From: Cymodocea nodosa | Taxonomy: Eukaryota > Streptophyta > Magnoliopsida > Alismatales > Cymodoceaceae | DNA: 64,000 bases | Assembly: GCA_036874045.1 (NCBI GenBank) | Contig: CM072345.1 | Location: 6,473,501 to 6,537,500, forward strand | Direction of reading: 5' to 3' | Shown: positions 23,098 through 34,629 of the stretch, in pieces | Layout of the letters: each line of letters opens with the position of its first letter | Numbering within the stretch: position 1 is the stretch's first letter | The notes under the pieces: generated by a model | What the model saw: only the letters and a program-made list of their open reading frames with translations | The model's database searches: none | What the model was told of the DNA's origin: nothing | Translations under genes and position numbers: made by a program

Positions 23098-24015
23098 CAG
23101 TCTGAAGCTTTCCATTCAGTAAATATTTGTTGACGAACGAAGTCGAATCAGCTACTTCTCCTTCCAGTTCCCCCAACTCTTTTCTCCTTACTTTTAAAAG
23201 TGCTGGTAACTTCTAAAATAACATTCTGTTTTATATATATAATGCACATTCATAAAGTGAATAAATCTCGTTGCAAGAATGTGTCTTGCAATGTGCATCG
23301 TGGTTCCTGTTTTTATGGGTACGTGTACCACTACTAATTTCAAATTTTGGTAACCGCTAAGCTGACGAAGTTTCGTTCATGGTTAAAAGAATAACTGTTC
23401 AGCTTAATCTACGAACTAACCTCGTTGAGTTACAGATAACTCAACGAAACAAAGTCGGCTATTGTTGCTAACTACATGGACTAACCTCGTTGAGTTACAG
23501 ATAACTCAACGGAACAACCTTATATTATATTACTGACCTCGTGGAGTTAAGTTTAACTCAATGAACTTACTTCATTGAGTTAACACTTAGCAACTTCTAA
23601 GTTTACTCTTCGTAAGTACCTCTTTGTTTTTTTTTTTCTACATTCTGCTAATTGAAATAAAGTTGAATCTATGTCATTAATGCATTATTCTAATCAAAAT
23701 TCGTTTAAATCTAAACATTATATAAATATTTAACTTGTAGGTCATTTTATGTTATGCAGAATTTACATTTTACCTTGCAACATGTAGAAATTTTCAAGCA
23801 TCTATCTTGTCATTTAGCAAATTGTAAATCTATTAAACATTCATTCATAATGTTCCACAAATTATATAACATTCAATATATTCCATTCATTCCACATTCA
23901 AAACAGACATGGAAAGTATATCTGAAAAATATATATTCATTCATATGAATCAATTACAATACAATCAAATCAGATATTTTTCATACAATTATATACATGT
24001 AGACGAACAATACAA
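23098..24015 (-). promoter_or_regulatory. Element N: internal promoter-like spacer with hairpins
   Basis: Noncoding interval between the accessory ORF and the leader exon (ATG at about 23115). It holds two perfect dyads CGTTGAGTTA-CAGA-TAACTCAACG (23423-23446 and 23488-23511), further weaker ones to 23620, a decayed palindrome around GCAAGACACATTCTTGC (about 23269-23300), and a TATA-like run TTATATATATAA (23231-23242) about 120 bases upstream of the leader ATG. The same arrangement occurs in E2 and O. A separate promoter for gag and F-box transcripts is inference. Confidence 0.5.
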
Positions 24016-24930
24016 TTAGCCTCTATTCCTAAGTTCATCTACTTCCTTCTGGAGTTTTTCTAATTATTGCTCTAATTGATTAATTCTTTCTACTACTCCT
24101 GTAATGCCTCCAGAAGGTACAGCAATCTTTACAGCTACAAAATTGTTGTACTCTTTCACTAAAATGGTTCTTGATTTGATTCTTTTTGATGCCTATTTAG
24201 TGAAATCAATACAATCCACCATCAGTAGTGAAATCAAATCTCCATAAAACAATTTCTTCTTTACTATTCTCAGCTTGGAGATAAAAACTACAGACCAATT
24301 TATTTGAATTCTATTTACAACTGCAAACGTGGCCTATTTGACAAATTGACTTAATTCTATGTCATGGCCTTGTCGTTGATACACATTCTTAATCAAAATG
24401 TTGGCTATCATGTGTACTATACCATTTAAATGCTTCAGTCTATTTAATAAAGGCACACTAGGATTGATAGCCAAATTATCCTTGATTTCTTGTTCTGTCC
24501 ATTCAACGGTAGTTGTACTTTCCAAAATTTCTTGTCCTTCATTTTTTAACCCAAAAATGTTATGGAGAAGCTCAGGTGTTATCTATACATCCACTTCCTC
24601 CACATTGGAAATTAATTTTCCTTCTTCTTCTTTTAAATTAGCATAAAAACAGGGCACTAGATTCTCATATATTGCATGCCCTCTTTCTTGAGAAATAAAA
24701 TTCAGTAGACCTTGGCATTCAAATAATTCTTTGATTTCTTGCATTCCATCCCAATTTACTGGTCTACTGTATATAATATCATAACCCCTAATTTCTTGGT
24801 ATTTATGATATGCTTCCTGACTCCAAAAATGTATTTCATTCAAAACTGTTGCTTCAGTCGAGTCAGGAATGTGACTTTGTTGTTCTAGAGGGGTTTGTTC
24901 TTGATCTTCCTCTTCCATATGCTAAACTTG
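24016..24930 (-). pseudogene. Element N: plant transposon protein-like ORF
   Basis: Minus-strand coding remnant with 'YHKYQEIRGYDIIYSRPVNW', 'GMQEIKELFECQGLLNFISQ', 'ENLVPCFYANLKEEEG' and a C-terminal heptad coil of the type 'LEQQLEKLQKEVDELR'. Collinear with E2 32980-33882 and related to the SIRE accessory region. No catalytic motif seen; function unknown. Broken by several interruptions. Confidence 0.75.
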
Positions 24931-25748
24931 AACATGTTCTGCAGATTCCTGAATTTTTGCTTCTGCTTTTGTCTATGGTGGAAAGCCAGTAGAACTCCCC
25001 ACTCTATCTTAAATTCTTTCATTTAATTCAGTAGAATCTGCAAAGTCATTTTTGTCCAAATGGCTTCGTTCAGCTTTTTCTTCATTTTCTGCTCTTTCTT
25101 CTTCCTCCTGACTACCAATCTGCTCTATCACTGTTCTTTCTGATTCTGTGGTAGATTGGGATGGAGTCACGGGCAATTCAGTTTCTACCCTAATTTCTAT
25201 TTCTTTTTCTTGTATAGGCTGCAAACTAATTTCAGCCTGTTTTTCTTCTTCTCTTTTCTCTTACTGTTGTTGCTCCTGCTCCTGCTCCTCCTCAGAATCA
25301 GATAGCAGGTTTATAAAAATTGGCTCCACAGGCCCTGTTGATATTGGTACTTCAGATTTAATCTCCTTTTGACATTCAGGCACTATCTCTTTTCCTTTCC
25401 TTCGTGTGATTAATTGTGTCTGGTCTTCCTCTTCTTCTTCTGAGATTAAATCTAAAAACAAAGGCTCTACATGCCTTTGAGCCACAAGTACTGGCTCTTC
25501 CTGTTTAATTTTTTCAATAATTGCTAGTCTCGAAGGACCAGCTTCAGCTTCTTTTCTTGCAGCAAATTTGACAGCAGTTCTAGTAGTAGCTTCTTGATGC
25601 TGTTCCACTTTAATTTTATATTGAGCTTGCAATTTTTCTACAGCCCTCCTATTGCGTAGCGCATCAAACACCAAATGTGCTTTAGCTACTACTAAATATT
25701 TTGGTTCTCCTTGGTTTCTTCCAACTTGAACTAGTCCTTGAAATTCTT
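24931..25748 (-). pseudogene. Element N: charged coiled-coil ORF, C-terminal part
   Basis: Contains 'KEFQGLVQVGRNQGEPKYL', 'KAHLVFDALRNRRAVEKLQA', and acidic repeats 'VEPLFLDLISEEEEED' and 'VEPIFINLLSDSEEEQ', the same pair of repeats seen in E2. The element's sequence stops at 25748, where E2's LTR begins on the other strand. Confidence 0.65.
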
Positions 25749-26985
25749 TTAAGGGAGAAGAAAGCATCGTCGTTGATATGAATGAAGGAAATCCAACCGA
25801 CCATTCAAGCAGAAGCAGTTACTACTGAAGAAATATAAAAGAAAAGAAGAAAAAAAAGAAAGGTGTGATCGATGGAAGGTCAGTGTGTGCAGAAGAGGAT
25901 CGGCATTGCAATTCTCTAAAGTACCACACCAACCACCATCATTACCACCACAATCACCAACCATCAGAGGTCTGTGAGGATACTTGCCTGATGTCGGGTC
26001 GATTCTGAGCCAAACACAATGCCTGACAACCACTGTGAGGAGTGATCACGTCGCAGGAAGGGAAGTCATTTTCACCAAGTGTCGACTCATATTTCAGGAG
26101 ATCGTAAAGCTTTTAGCCTTGGCTTCGGGTTGATGCCTGTATGTTGAAAAGGAGATTATCTTGCAATTCTGGACTCGCGATTCTATAGGGAGAGGAGACA
26201 GAATTGTAAGTGGTTTAATTTTTAGTGGTGTAATCGCGTTGCAAGTAGTGTCGGAAGTATTTACTGTCAAGTGAGATTACTTTACATTTCACCTATCGCC
26301 CATTTACATGTTCATATTAAAACAAAAATACCAAAAACAATTTATCTATGTTTGTATGTTGTATTTGAGTGTTGTATTGTTTGTGTTGTATCGTGATTAA
26401 TGTTATCTTTGTCAGTTTTGTGATTGTTTTATGTTAGTTTTAATTTTACAATTTACTGAAATTGGTTTGTTCAAAAGACCTAAAGATTTTAATGGTTACT
26501 GTTTGAATTATCTGAATGTTAGTATTGCTTAATGATAAATCCAATGTTAACTAGCATTAAAGAGCTTAATTGATGTTATTTACAATCTGTGGAATCGCCC
26601 AATGGTTGGCCGAATTCCTCTATAAATAGCAGTATTAAAAAAGAAAAGTCAGGCTCGTGGAGTTAACTTAAGTCCACGAGGTTAGTCCGTTGAGTTAACT
26701 ATAAGTCAACAGAGAGCTTATTGAATATATAAATTTGATTGTTAACAAACGAACAGTTCTCAAATTCGTTAGCAATTCCCTGTGGGATCGACCTCTACTT
26801 GCACACTGATACAATAGACATTATGCACTTGCAGTTAAAATACAAATTGGAATTAATATCTAAATTGTATTAAAGGTTGTTTGTTTACTTCTAAAAGAAA
26901 GAATAGGCATAAAGATAAATTAATTAAGTAAAACAGAAGTAACAAATCCAAGTTTTTCTAGTGTAGTGCTGGGAAAATCCAAACA
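25749..26985 (+). repeat. 5' LTR of E2 (3' half)
   Basis: Corresponds to the 3' LTR from about 39948 onward; U3 upstream of the TATA region is absent. TATA box AATATAAAAG at about 25828-25840. Ends AAAATCCAAACA without the 32-base extension seen in O and N. Confidence 0.9.
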
Positions 26986-26992
26986 AGTTTTA

Positions 26993-27010
26993 TGGCGTCG
27001 TTGCCGGGGA
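26993..27010 (+). other. Primer binding site of E2 (tRNA-Asp type)
   Basis: TGGCGTCGTTGCCGGGGA, seven bases after the LTR end, one transition from the tRNA-Asp complement TGGCGCCGTTGCCGGGGA used by many Athila elements. Confidence 0.9.
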
Positions 27011-27100
27011 ATTGAATTGAATTGAATTGATATAAGCAACTGTTAGAGCTGTTTCGTTTTAATAGCTAGAGTTGTGTGTTTTCTTCTGTAATTGAGAATA

Positions 27101-28870
27101 TGACATATGCTTATGCTCAAAGATTTCCAGAACCTGTAATTAGCATATGTGAATTCTACAATTCTGAAGGACACGACATTTCTGATTGTTTGAAATTGAG
27201 ACATTTACAGATTGTTAGATCCCATGAACAACAAATGAATTATCCTCAATAAAATAGAGCCGAGTATGAGAATCCTATAGTTTACCCAACTAATGGTTAG
27301 TATAGAATGTGTAATATGATGAGAGACATTGAAGTTTGGGATAGCTATGACAGACTAGAGCATAGTATAGAGCAAAATCTTAACAAACTGGAATACTTTG
27401 TGTCAGCAATAAGAAGTCAACCAATTAAATTATAAGGAAGTATATTCAGAACCTAAACAGGATATAATTTATGAAACTAAAAAAACCATAAAGAAAATTG
27501 ATCAAAAATTGAATGCAATGAAATTAGATGATTTGGAAACAAAATTAAAAGCATTAGACAAAAATGCAATGAAAATACAAGTTATGCAATAGGACAATGA
27601 AAATTACAATGTTATAAACCTGCATAATTTGCAAAATATGCAGCAAACATAAAATACTAATGCAAGAGAATTTAAAGAATGCACTTTAAAACTAAAAACA
27701 ATTGAAGATCATAATCACGAAAATGATATACAAAAACATCATGAAAGTAACGAAAATCTGGAAGATGTATGTGTAGTATTAAGATCTGGAACTGATATAC
27801 CACCAAGAACTCAAAATGAAAATGATATGAAGGTGGATAAGAATAAAAATCAAAATGATAATGAAAATATAGTTGAAAATCTAGAAATCATTGAAGAACA
27901 ATCTGAATCTGCGAATGAAGCTAAAAATGATCAAACAAATCAATTGAAAGAAAAAGAGTCTTTGAAATCAAAATCTTTAGCACCTTATCCTAAAAGATTA
28001 CAACAAACAATACCTGAAAGACAAGAGAAAATCAGAGAAATTTTTCAAAAAATACAAGTTAACATTCCTTTATTAGATCTATTGCAGAAAATGCCACCTT
28101 GTGCTAAATTTCTTAAGGATTGGTGTACTAAGAAAAGAGAGCGAAAAGTTCTTAGAAATGTCGTTTTAGCTAAGCAAAGTAGTTCCTTATTTCTACCACA
28201 AATTCCTAAAAAGTTATCTGATCCTAGAATCCCTGTTATATCATGCACCATAAGAAATACCATTCTAGAAAGAACCTTAACAGACTTAGGTGCAGGTATA
28301 AATGTTATGCCAAGTGATATATTTGCATCCTTAGGATTAGAAGGCTTAACTCCTACTAGTACGGTTATTCAATTAGCTGATAGAAGTATAAGATACCTTA
28401 GAGGAAAAATAGAGGATGTCTTAATTAAAATCAAGAATTTTATATATCCTATTGATATTGTAATTTTGGATTCCCAACAAATTAAGCATAAAAATAGTGA
28501 TACATCTTTAATTTTGGGAAGGCCATTTTTAGCAACATCAGGGGGTGTTATAAATTGTAAAATTGGAGTAATGAAGTTAGCATATGGTAATGAGGATACT
28601 CAATTAAATATTTTCAAACCAGAAATGTTTGAAGAGTTAGAAATGTCCTTACACACCATAGACTTTTTAGAGGATGAAGGAGATATGTTAGATGATGTGA
28701 TTCAAGAAGAATTAAATAGGCAAATCAATTCTGAAATTTTAGAAGAAAGTGAAAGCATAAATATAGAACGAGATATGAAAGAAATTAATTTAAAAAATGA
28801 TGATCTTTAGTTAGGAGCTCTAGCTTCTGATGGGCAACATTTAGAATTAAAACATTTACCTCCTAAATTA
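27101..28870 (+). pseudogene. E2: zinc-knuckle region, linker and aspartic protease
   Basis: Begins with 'MTYAYAQRF' and a zinc-knuckle-like block 'NSEGHDISDCLKLR', then a long Lys/Asn/Glu linker with 'LRSGTDIPPRTQNEN' and 'APYPKRLQQTIPERQEKI'. The protease follows with 'DLGAGINVMPSDIFASLGL' and 'LILGRPFLATSGGVINCK', both hallmarks of gypsy retropepsin. The second half (27827-28810) is an open stretch. The 'LRSG' and 'PFPQRLKK'-type phrases are the conserved region between gag and protease in Athila, so only the capsid domain is missing from this end. Broken elsewhere by several interruptions. Confidence 0.87.
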
Positions 28871-29995
28871 ACCTATATATTTCTAGAAGATAAACGAACC
28901 TATCCAATCATTATTGCTTCAGATTTAAAAGAGGATCAAATAGATAAATTAAAAGATGCAGTAAAAAGTTATAAATAAGCAATAGGATGGACTATGACTG
29001 ATATAAAAGGGTTAAGTTCAACTTTATGCTATCACCACATATATTTAGAAGAGTATGCTAAACCTATTAGAATTCCTAAGAGGAGATTAAATCCAAACCT
29101 TAAAGAAGTAGTCAAGAAAGAAATAGTTAAATGGTTAGATAATGTTATAATTTATCCGATTTTTGATAGCTCGTGGGTTAGTCCAATCCATGTAGTTCCC
29201 AAGAAATCAGGATTAACAGTTATTAGGAATGAAAGTCAAGACTTGATACCTACTAAAATTCAATCAAGCTGGAGAGTATGTATAGACTATAGAAAGCTGA
29301 ATGCTGTGACTAGGAAAGATCATTTTCCCTTACCTTTTATAGATCAAATGCTGTGATTAGTAGGGCAAGAATATTTTTGTTTCCTAGACGGGTATTCAGG
29401 GTATAATCAAATTCCAATAGCATTAGAGGATTAAGAGAAAACAACTTTCACCTGTCCTAATGGAACTTATGCTTTTAAAAGAATGTCATTCGGATTATGC
29501 AATGCGCTAGCTACCTTTCAAAGGTGTGTGCAGGGCATATTTACTGGAATGACTGAAGATTTTTTAGAAATATTTATGGATGATTTTACTGTGTATGGCA
29601 ACTCATATGAAGTGCGTTTAAGCAATTTAGGCCAAATATTAAAACACTGTGTGGAAAAAAATCTGGTTTCAAATTGGGAAAAATGTCACTTCATGGTTAA
29701 ATAAGGAATAGTCTTAGGGCATGTTGTTTCTTAGAAAGGGTTGGAAGTAGATAAAGCTAAAATAGAAGTAATTTCTAATCTACCAGAACCTAAATCAGTA
29801 AAAGATATTAGATCATTTCTAGGACATACTGGTTTTTATTGAAGATTTATTAAAGACTTTAGCAAGATAGCTAGGCCTTTAACTAATCTATTAAAAGATG
29901 TCCCATTTAACTTTGATAAAAATTGCAAAGAGGCATTTTTCAGACTTAAAACTAGTTTAATTTCAACTCCTATAATTCAAGCACCTGATTGGAAC
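28871..29995 (+). pseudogene. E2: reverse transcriptase
   Basis: Athila-type RT with 'WVSPIHVVPKKSG', 'WRVCIDYRKLNAVTRKDHF', 'FGLCNALATFQRC' and the catalytic 'IFMDDFTVYGNSYE', followed by the thumb/connection region. Copies DNA from element RNA. Broken by several interruptions. Confidence 0.9.
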
Positions 29996-30000
29996 TATCC

Positions 30001-30420
30001 ATTTGAATTAATGTGCGATGCTTCTGATTTTACTGTAGGAGCAGTGTTGGGACAGAAAATAGAAAAATCTCCTAGAGTGATTCATTATGCAAGTAAAACC
30101 TTTATTGATGCTCAAGTTAATTACACAACTACAGAAAAAGAATTATTAGCTATTGTGTTTGCTTTAGAAAAGTTTAGATCATATTTGATTGGAGCTAAAG
30201 TAATAGTATACACGGATCATTCAGCTCTAAAACATCTAATAAAGAAAAAAGAAACTAAACCTAGATTGATCCGATGGATATTATTATTGCAAGAATTTGA
30301 TCTAGAAATTAAAGATAAAAAAGGTTGTGAGAATGTAGTAGCAGATCATTTATCAAGATTACAAATAGAAAAATCAAATATTGAAATTAAGGATAATTTT
30401 CCTAATGAACAATTAATGAC
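30001..30420 (+). pseudogene. E2: RNase H
   Basis: Contains '[15 protein letters not shown]', '[20 protein letters not shown]', '[11 protein letters not shown]' and 'VADHLSRL', with the Asp-Glu-Asp catalytic residues visible. It is open and continues into integrase in the same frame (30011-31219). Confidence 0.92.
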
Positions 30421-31568
30421 CATTAACACAATGCCTTGGTATGCAGACATAGTTATTTACTTAGTTACTGGTTTAACACCTAAGGATTGGAATAGACAGG
30501 ATAAGAAATTATTTTTTTCAAGAGTAAAATATTACTATTGGGAAGACCCATACTTATTTAAGAAATGTCCTGATCTGGTTTTAAGGAAGTGTGTTCTAGA
30601 AACTGAATATTCGAGCATATTGTCTTTCTGTCATGATCAAGCTTGTAGAGGGCATTTTGGTTCAGGGAAAACTACTGCAAAAATTCTGCAATGTGGGTTT
30701 TATTGGCCAACACTAATCAAAGATGCTCATAAATATTGCTTAAGTTGTTTAAGATGTCAACAAATAGGAAGAATATCAAAGACGAATATGATGTCTCTTA
30801 ATCCTATTGTTGAGGTTGAAATCTTTGATGTGTGGGGAATAGATTTTATGGGTCCATTTCCTATGTCTAATCAATTTAATTACATATTGTTGGGGGTGGA
30901 TTACGTATATGAATGGATAGAAGTTATTCCTACAAAAACTAATGATAACAAAGTGGTAATACAATTTGTAAGAACAAATATATTTACTAGATTTGGAATA
31001 CCTAAAGCTATTATCAATGATAGAGGAACTCATTTATGTAATAGAAGTTTTGAAGCCTCAATGAAGAAATATGGAGTAAACCACAAAATTGCAACATCAT
31101 ATCATCCGCAAACAAGTGGACAAGTAGAAAGTGCAAACAAACAAATTAAATTAATTTTGGAAAAAGTAGTAAATCCTACTAGAACAGATTGGGCTAATAG
31201 ATTGATAGATGCACTTTAGGCTTATAGAATTGCTTATAAAATGAGCTTAGGTATGTCACCTTTTAGGCTAGTATATGGTAAAAGTTGTCATTTGCCAACT
31301 GAAATAGAACATAAAACTTTGAACACTAATTTAAATCAAGCTACTAAAAATAGGAAAATGCATCTAATTGAATTAGAAGAATTTAGAAATGAAGCTTATT
31401 CAAAGTCTGTAAGAGAAAAAGAAAAGATTAAATTTTGGCATGATAGAAAAATTATTCCAAAAAGCTTTGAAATAGGACAAGAAGTATATCTTTATATGGC
31501 TAGACTCCATAACCATCCAAGAAAATTAAGATCTAGATGGGCAAGACCTTACATAGTTCGAAATATTT
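30421..31568 (+). pseudogene. E2: integrase
   Basis: HHCC zinc-binding region ('[13 protein letters not shown]' ... '[11 protein letters not shown]'), catalytic core '[17 protein letters not shown]', 'NDRGTHLCN', '[17 protein letters not shown]' (D, D and E present), then '[20 protein letters not shown]' and a C-terminal part with 'RKLRSRWARPYIV'. It inserts element DNA into chromosomes. One of the better preserved integrases here; few breaks. Confidence 0.92.
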
Positions 31569-31599
31569 AAACTAAAACCTAGGGTTGTGGGGGCATTAT

Positions 31600-32900
31600 C
31601 CGGCAAATCATTTAGAATCTAGAATAGTAGAAATCGGAGCGATTCCGTGCTGTTGTGTAACTCCACGATGAGGAAGATGACACTTGAATTCTGGGAAAAG
31701 GCAGTGGACACCGCACAGTTTCTGAAGGAATCTAAAGAATGGCACACGAGGCAAAAGATCCGAAATACAACAAGAGAGAAAGAGCTACAAAAGGTAGAAT
31801 CAGAACTCTTTAACTTGAGAAAAATTTTGGTTGAGTTAGAAATACAGATACCACAGATAATGGAGACACGAATTAGAGTGGCAACTGAAATAGTAGTAAG
31901 CAAAGAAAGAAAGATATGGCCAAACAATGAAGTAGCCTTAGAATTAATCCAACGTAAGTCCCGGCTCTAGTTCAAAAGACGAATCTGTAGACGAGCTAAA
32001 TGGGCGATCTAGGAGCAAGAAAGGAAAGAAATTTAAGAAGAGGCAATTGAAGAACAGGAGGAACCAACTACTAAAAGACCTGTTCCTGAGGAACAGCAGT
32101 TAGTACCTCAAGTTCAGCCATTTAAGCCGTTGGCACAAGCAAAAATGATGGGGCCTTCGATTGAAGAAGAAATAAGAGAATTTGCAAAACTGGTTCAAGT
32201 TGGGAAGAACCAAGGAGAATCAGAAGATTTGGTAGTGGCCAAAGCACACCTAGTGTTTGATGCACTTTACAAAAAGAGGGTTGTAGAAAAGTTGAAAGCC
32301 CAATATAAAATCAAAGTGGAATAGCATCATGAAGCTACTGCCAGAACTATTGCCAAACCTGTTGTAAAAGGAGATGAAGCTAGTCCTTCAAGACTAGCAA
32401 TTATTGGAAGAATTAAATAGGAAGAGCTAGTACTTGTGGCTCGAAGGCCTGTAGAGCCTATTTTTGTGGATTTAATTTCAAAAGATGAAGAGGAAGAATA
32501 GGCACAACTAATCAGAAAAAGTGCTTGAATATTAGGAAATTAAATCTGAAGTACCAATTTTTACAAGGCCTGTGGAGCAGATTTTTATTAACCTGCTATC
32601 TGATTCTGAGGAGGAGCAGGAGGAGCAAAGACAAGAAAAAAATCTGGCTAAAATTAGTCTGCACCTTGTACAAGAAGAAACAGAAATTAGGGCAGAAACT
32701 GAATTGCCCATGACTCCATCCCAATCTATTACAGAATCAGAAAGAATAGTAACAGAACAGATTGGTAGTTAGGAGGAAGAAGTAAGAGTAGAAAATGAAG
32801 AGGCTGAAAGAAGCCATTTGGACAAAAATAATTTCACAGATTCCATTGAAGAGCAAGAAACTCTTCAGCAATTTATGGAAAGAATTCAAGATAGAGTGGA
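31600..32900 (+). pseudogene. E2: charged coiled-coil accessory ORF
   Basis: Starts with a heptad-rich segment (31647-31970) containing 'REKELQKVESELFNLRKILV'. It continues with 'FAKLVQVGKNQGESEDLVV', 'KAHLVFDALYKKRVVEKLKA' and acidic repeats including 'FINLLSDSEEEQEEQRQEKN'. No family recognised. A coil of similar flavour ('QKREIELQKIENEINDI') opens the SIRE accessory region in element B. Possibly structural or RNA-associated; that is a guess. Broken by several interruptions. Confidence 0.6.
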
Positions 32901-33882
32901 GAGTTCTACCGGCTCACCACCACAGACAGAAGAAGAAGCAAAAATTCAGGAATCTGAAGAGAATGTTCAAATGCAGCCTATGCTAGAGAAAGATCAAGTG
33001 CAAACCCCTTTGGAACAACAAAGTCACCTTCCTAACCCGACTGAAACAACAATTTTGAATGAAGTACACTTTAGTAATCAGGAAGCTTATACTAAATATC
33101 AAGAAATAAGGGGTTACGATATTATCTACAGTAGACCAATAAATTGGGATGGAATGCAAGAAATCAAAGATCTATTTGAATTCCAAGGTCTACTGCAATT
33201 TATATCTCAAGAAAGAGGGCATGTAGTATATGAGAATTTAGTGCCCTGTTTCTATGCAAATTTAAGAGAAGGAGAAGGAGGATTAATTTCAAACGTGGAG
33301 GAAGCTGATGTACAGATAACACTAGAGCTTCTTCACAACATTTTTGGTTTAAAGAATGAAGGAACAATAATTTTGGAAGATACAACAGTAGTTGAATGGA
33401 CTAAGCAGCAAATTAAGAATTGTTTAGCTATCCATCCTGGTGTGCCATTATTAAACAGATTGAAGCATTTAAATGGTAAAGCACACATGGTAGCTAACAT
33501 TCTAATTAAGAATGTCTATCAACGATAGGGCCATGACATAGAATTAAGTTAATTTGTCAAATGGGCCACGTATGTAGTTGTAAATAAGATCCAAATAAAT
33601 TGGTCTGTAGTTTTTATCTCCAAGCTGAAAACAGTGAAGAAGAAATTATTTTATGGAGATTTGATTCCACTACTAATGGTGGACTGTATTGATTTCACGA
33701 AATGGACATCAAAAAGGATCAGATCTACAACCATTTCAGTGAAAGAATACAGGAATTTTGTAGCTGCAGAACTAGTTGTACCTTCTAAAGGAATTTCGGG
33801 AGTAGTAGAAAAGATAAATCAATTAGAGCAGCAATTAGAAAAACTCCAGAAGGAAGTAGATGAACTTAGGCATAGAGATTAA
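32901..33882 (+). pseudogene. E2: plant transposon protein-like ORF with C-terminal coil
   Basis: Best copy of this accessory protein. In order: an acidic/Gln-rich start; a globular part with 'YTKYQEIRGYDIIYSRPINW', 'MQEIKDLFEFQGLLQFI', 'YENLVPCFYANLREGEG', 'ITLELLHNIFGLKNEG', 'LKHLNGKAHMVANILIKNV'; then 'INWSVVFISKLKTVKKKLFY' and 'GDLIPLLMVDCIDF'; and a coil 'INQLEQQLEKLQKEVDELRH' at the end. Layout and phrases such as C-FYANL and the late 'NW..VF' region recall the plant transposon-associated domain Pfam names 'putative plant transposon protein' (from memory). It is clearly related to 57350-57960 in SIRE element B. Function unknown. A couple of breaks. Confidence 0.75.
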
Positions 33883-34611
33883 ATTGTATTGTTCGTCTAC
33901 TTGTGTGAAATTGTATGATGTACTTGTAATGTAATTGATTCATAATAATGAATATAATTTTTCAGATGCAATTTTCATACGTGTTTGGATGTGAAATGAA
34001 CGGAATATATTGAATATTATGTAATTTGTGGAACTTTATGAATGAATATGTAACAGATTTACAATTTGCTGAATGACAGGATAACTGCTTAAAAATTTCT
34101 ACATATTATAAGGTAAAATGTAAATTCTGCTTAACATAAAATGACCTACAAGTTAAATCTCTATATAAGATTTAGATTTAAATGAATTTTAATCAAAACG
34201 ATGCATTAATGACAGAGTTAACGTCAATACAGTTAGTAGAATAAAAAAAGAACAGAAAGGAACTTACGAGAGTAAAACTTAGAAGTTGTTAAGTGTTAAC
34301 TCAACGAAGTAAGTCCGTGGATTAAGCAAAACGGTTATTTTTTTAACCATGAACGAAACTTCGTCGGTTTAGCGGTTACCAAAATTTGAAATGAGTAGTG
34401 GTACACGTACCCATAAAAATAGGAACCACAATGCACATTGCAAGACACGTTCTTGCAACGAGATTTATTCACTTTATGGATGCACAGTATATATATGAAA
34501 CAGAATGTTATTTACGAGTTACCAGCACTTTTAAAAGAAAGGAGAAAGCGTTGGAGGACCTGGAAGGAGAAGCAGCTGATTCAACTTCATCCGACAACAA
34601 ATATTTATTGA
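33883..34611 (+). promoter_or_regulatory. E2: internal promoter-like spacer
   Basis: Noncoding interval ahead of the leader exon. It contains a GGTACACGTACC phrase (about 34400), a decayed palindrome CATTGCAAGACACG/TTCTTGC (about 34434-34457), a TATA-like run (TATATATAT, about 34488-34497) and the leader ATG at 34612, roughly 115 bases later. Compare 43110-43172 in O, where the palindrome is perfect. Inferred to drive a gag/F-box transcript. Confidence 0.5.
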
Positions 34612-34629
34612 ATGGAAAGCTTCAGACTA
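34612..34629 (+). other. E2: short leader exon with splice donor
   Basis: A six-codon ATG-led piece ending at GTATGTAA (34630), a good plant splice donor. Its counterpart in N ends at 23098. In O it runs directly into the F-box ORF with no intron, which is why I read it as an exon. Confidence 0.65.
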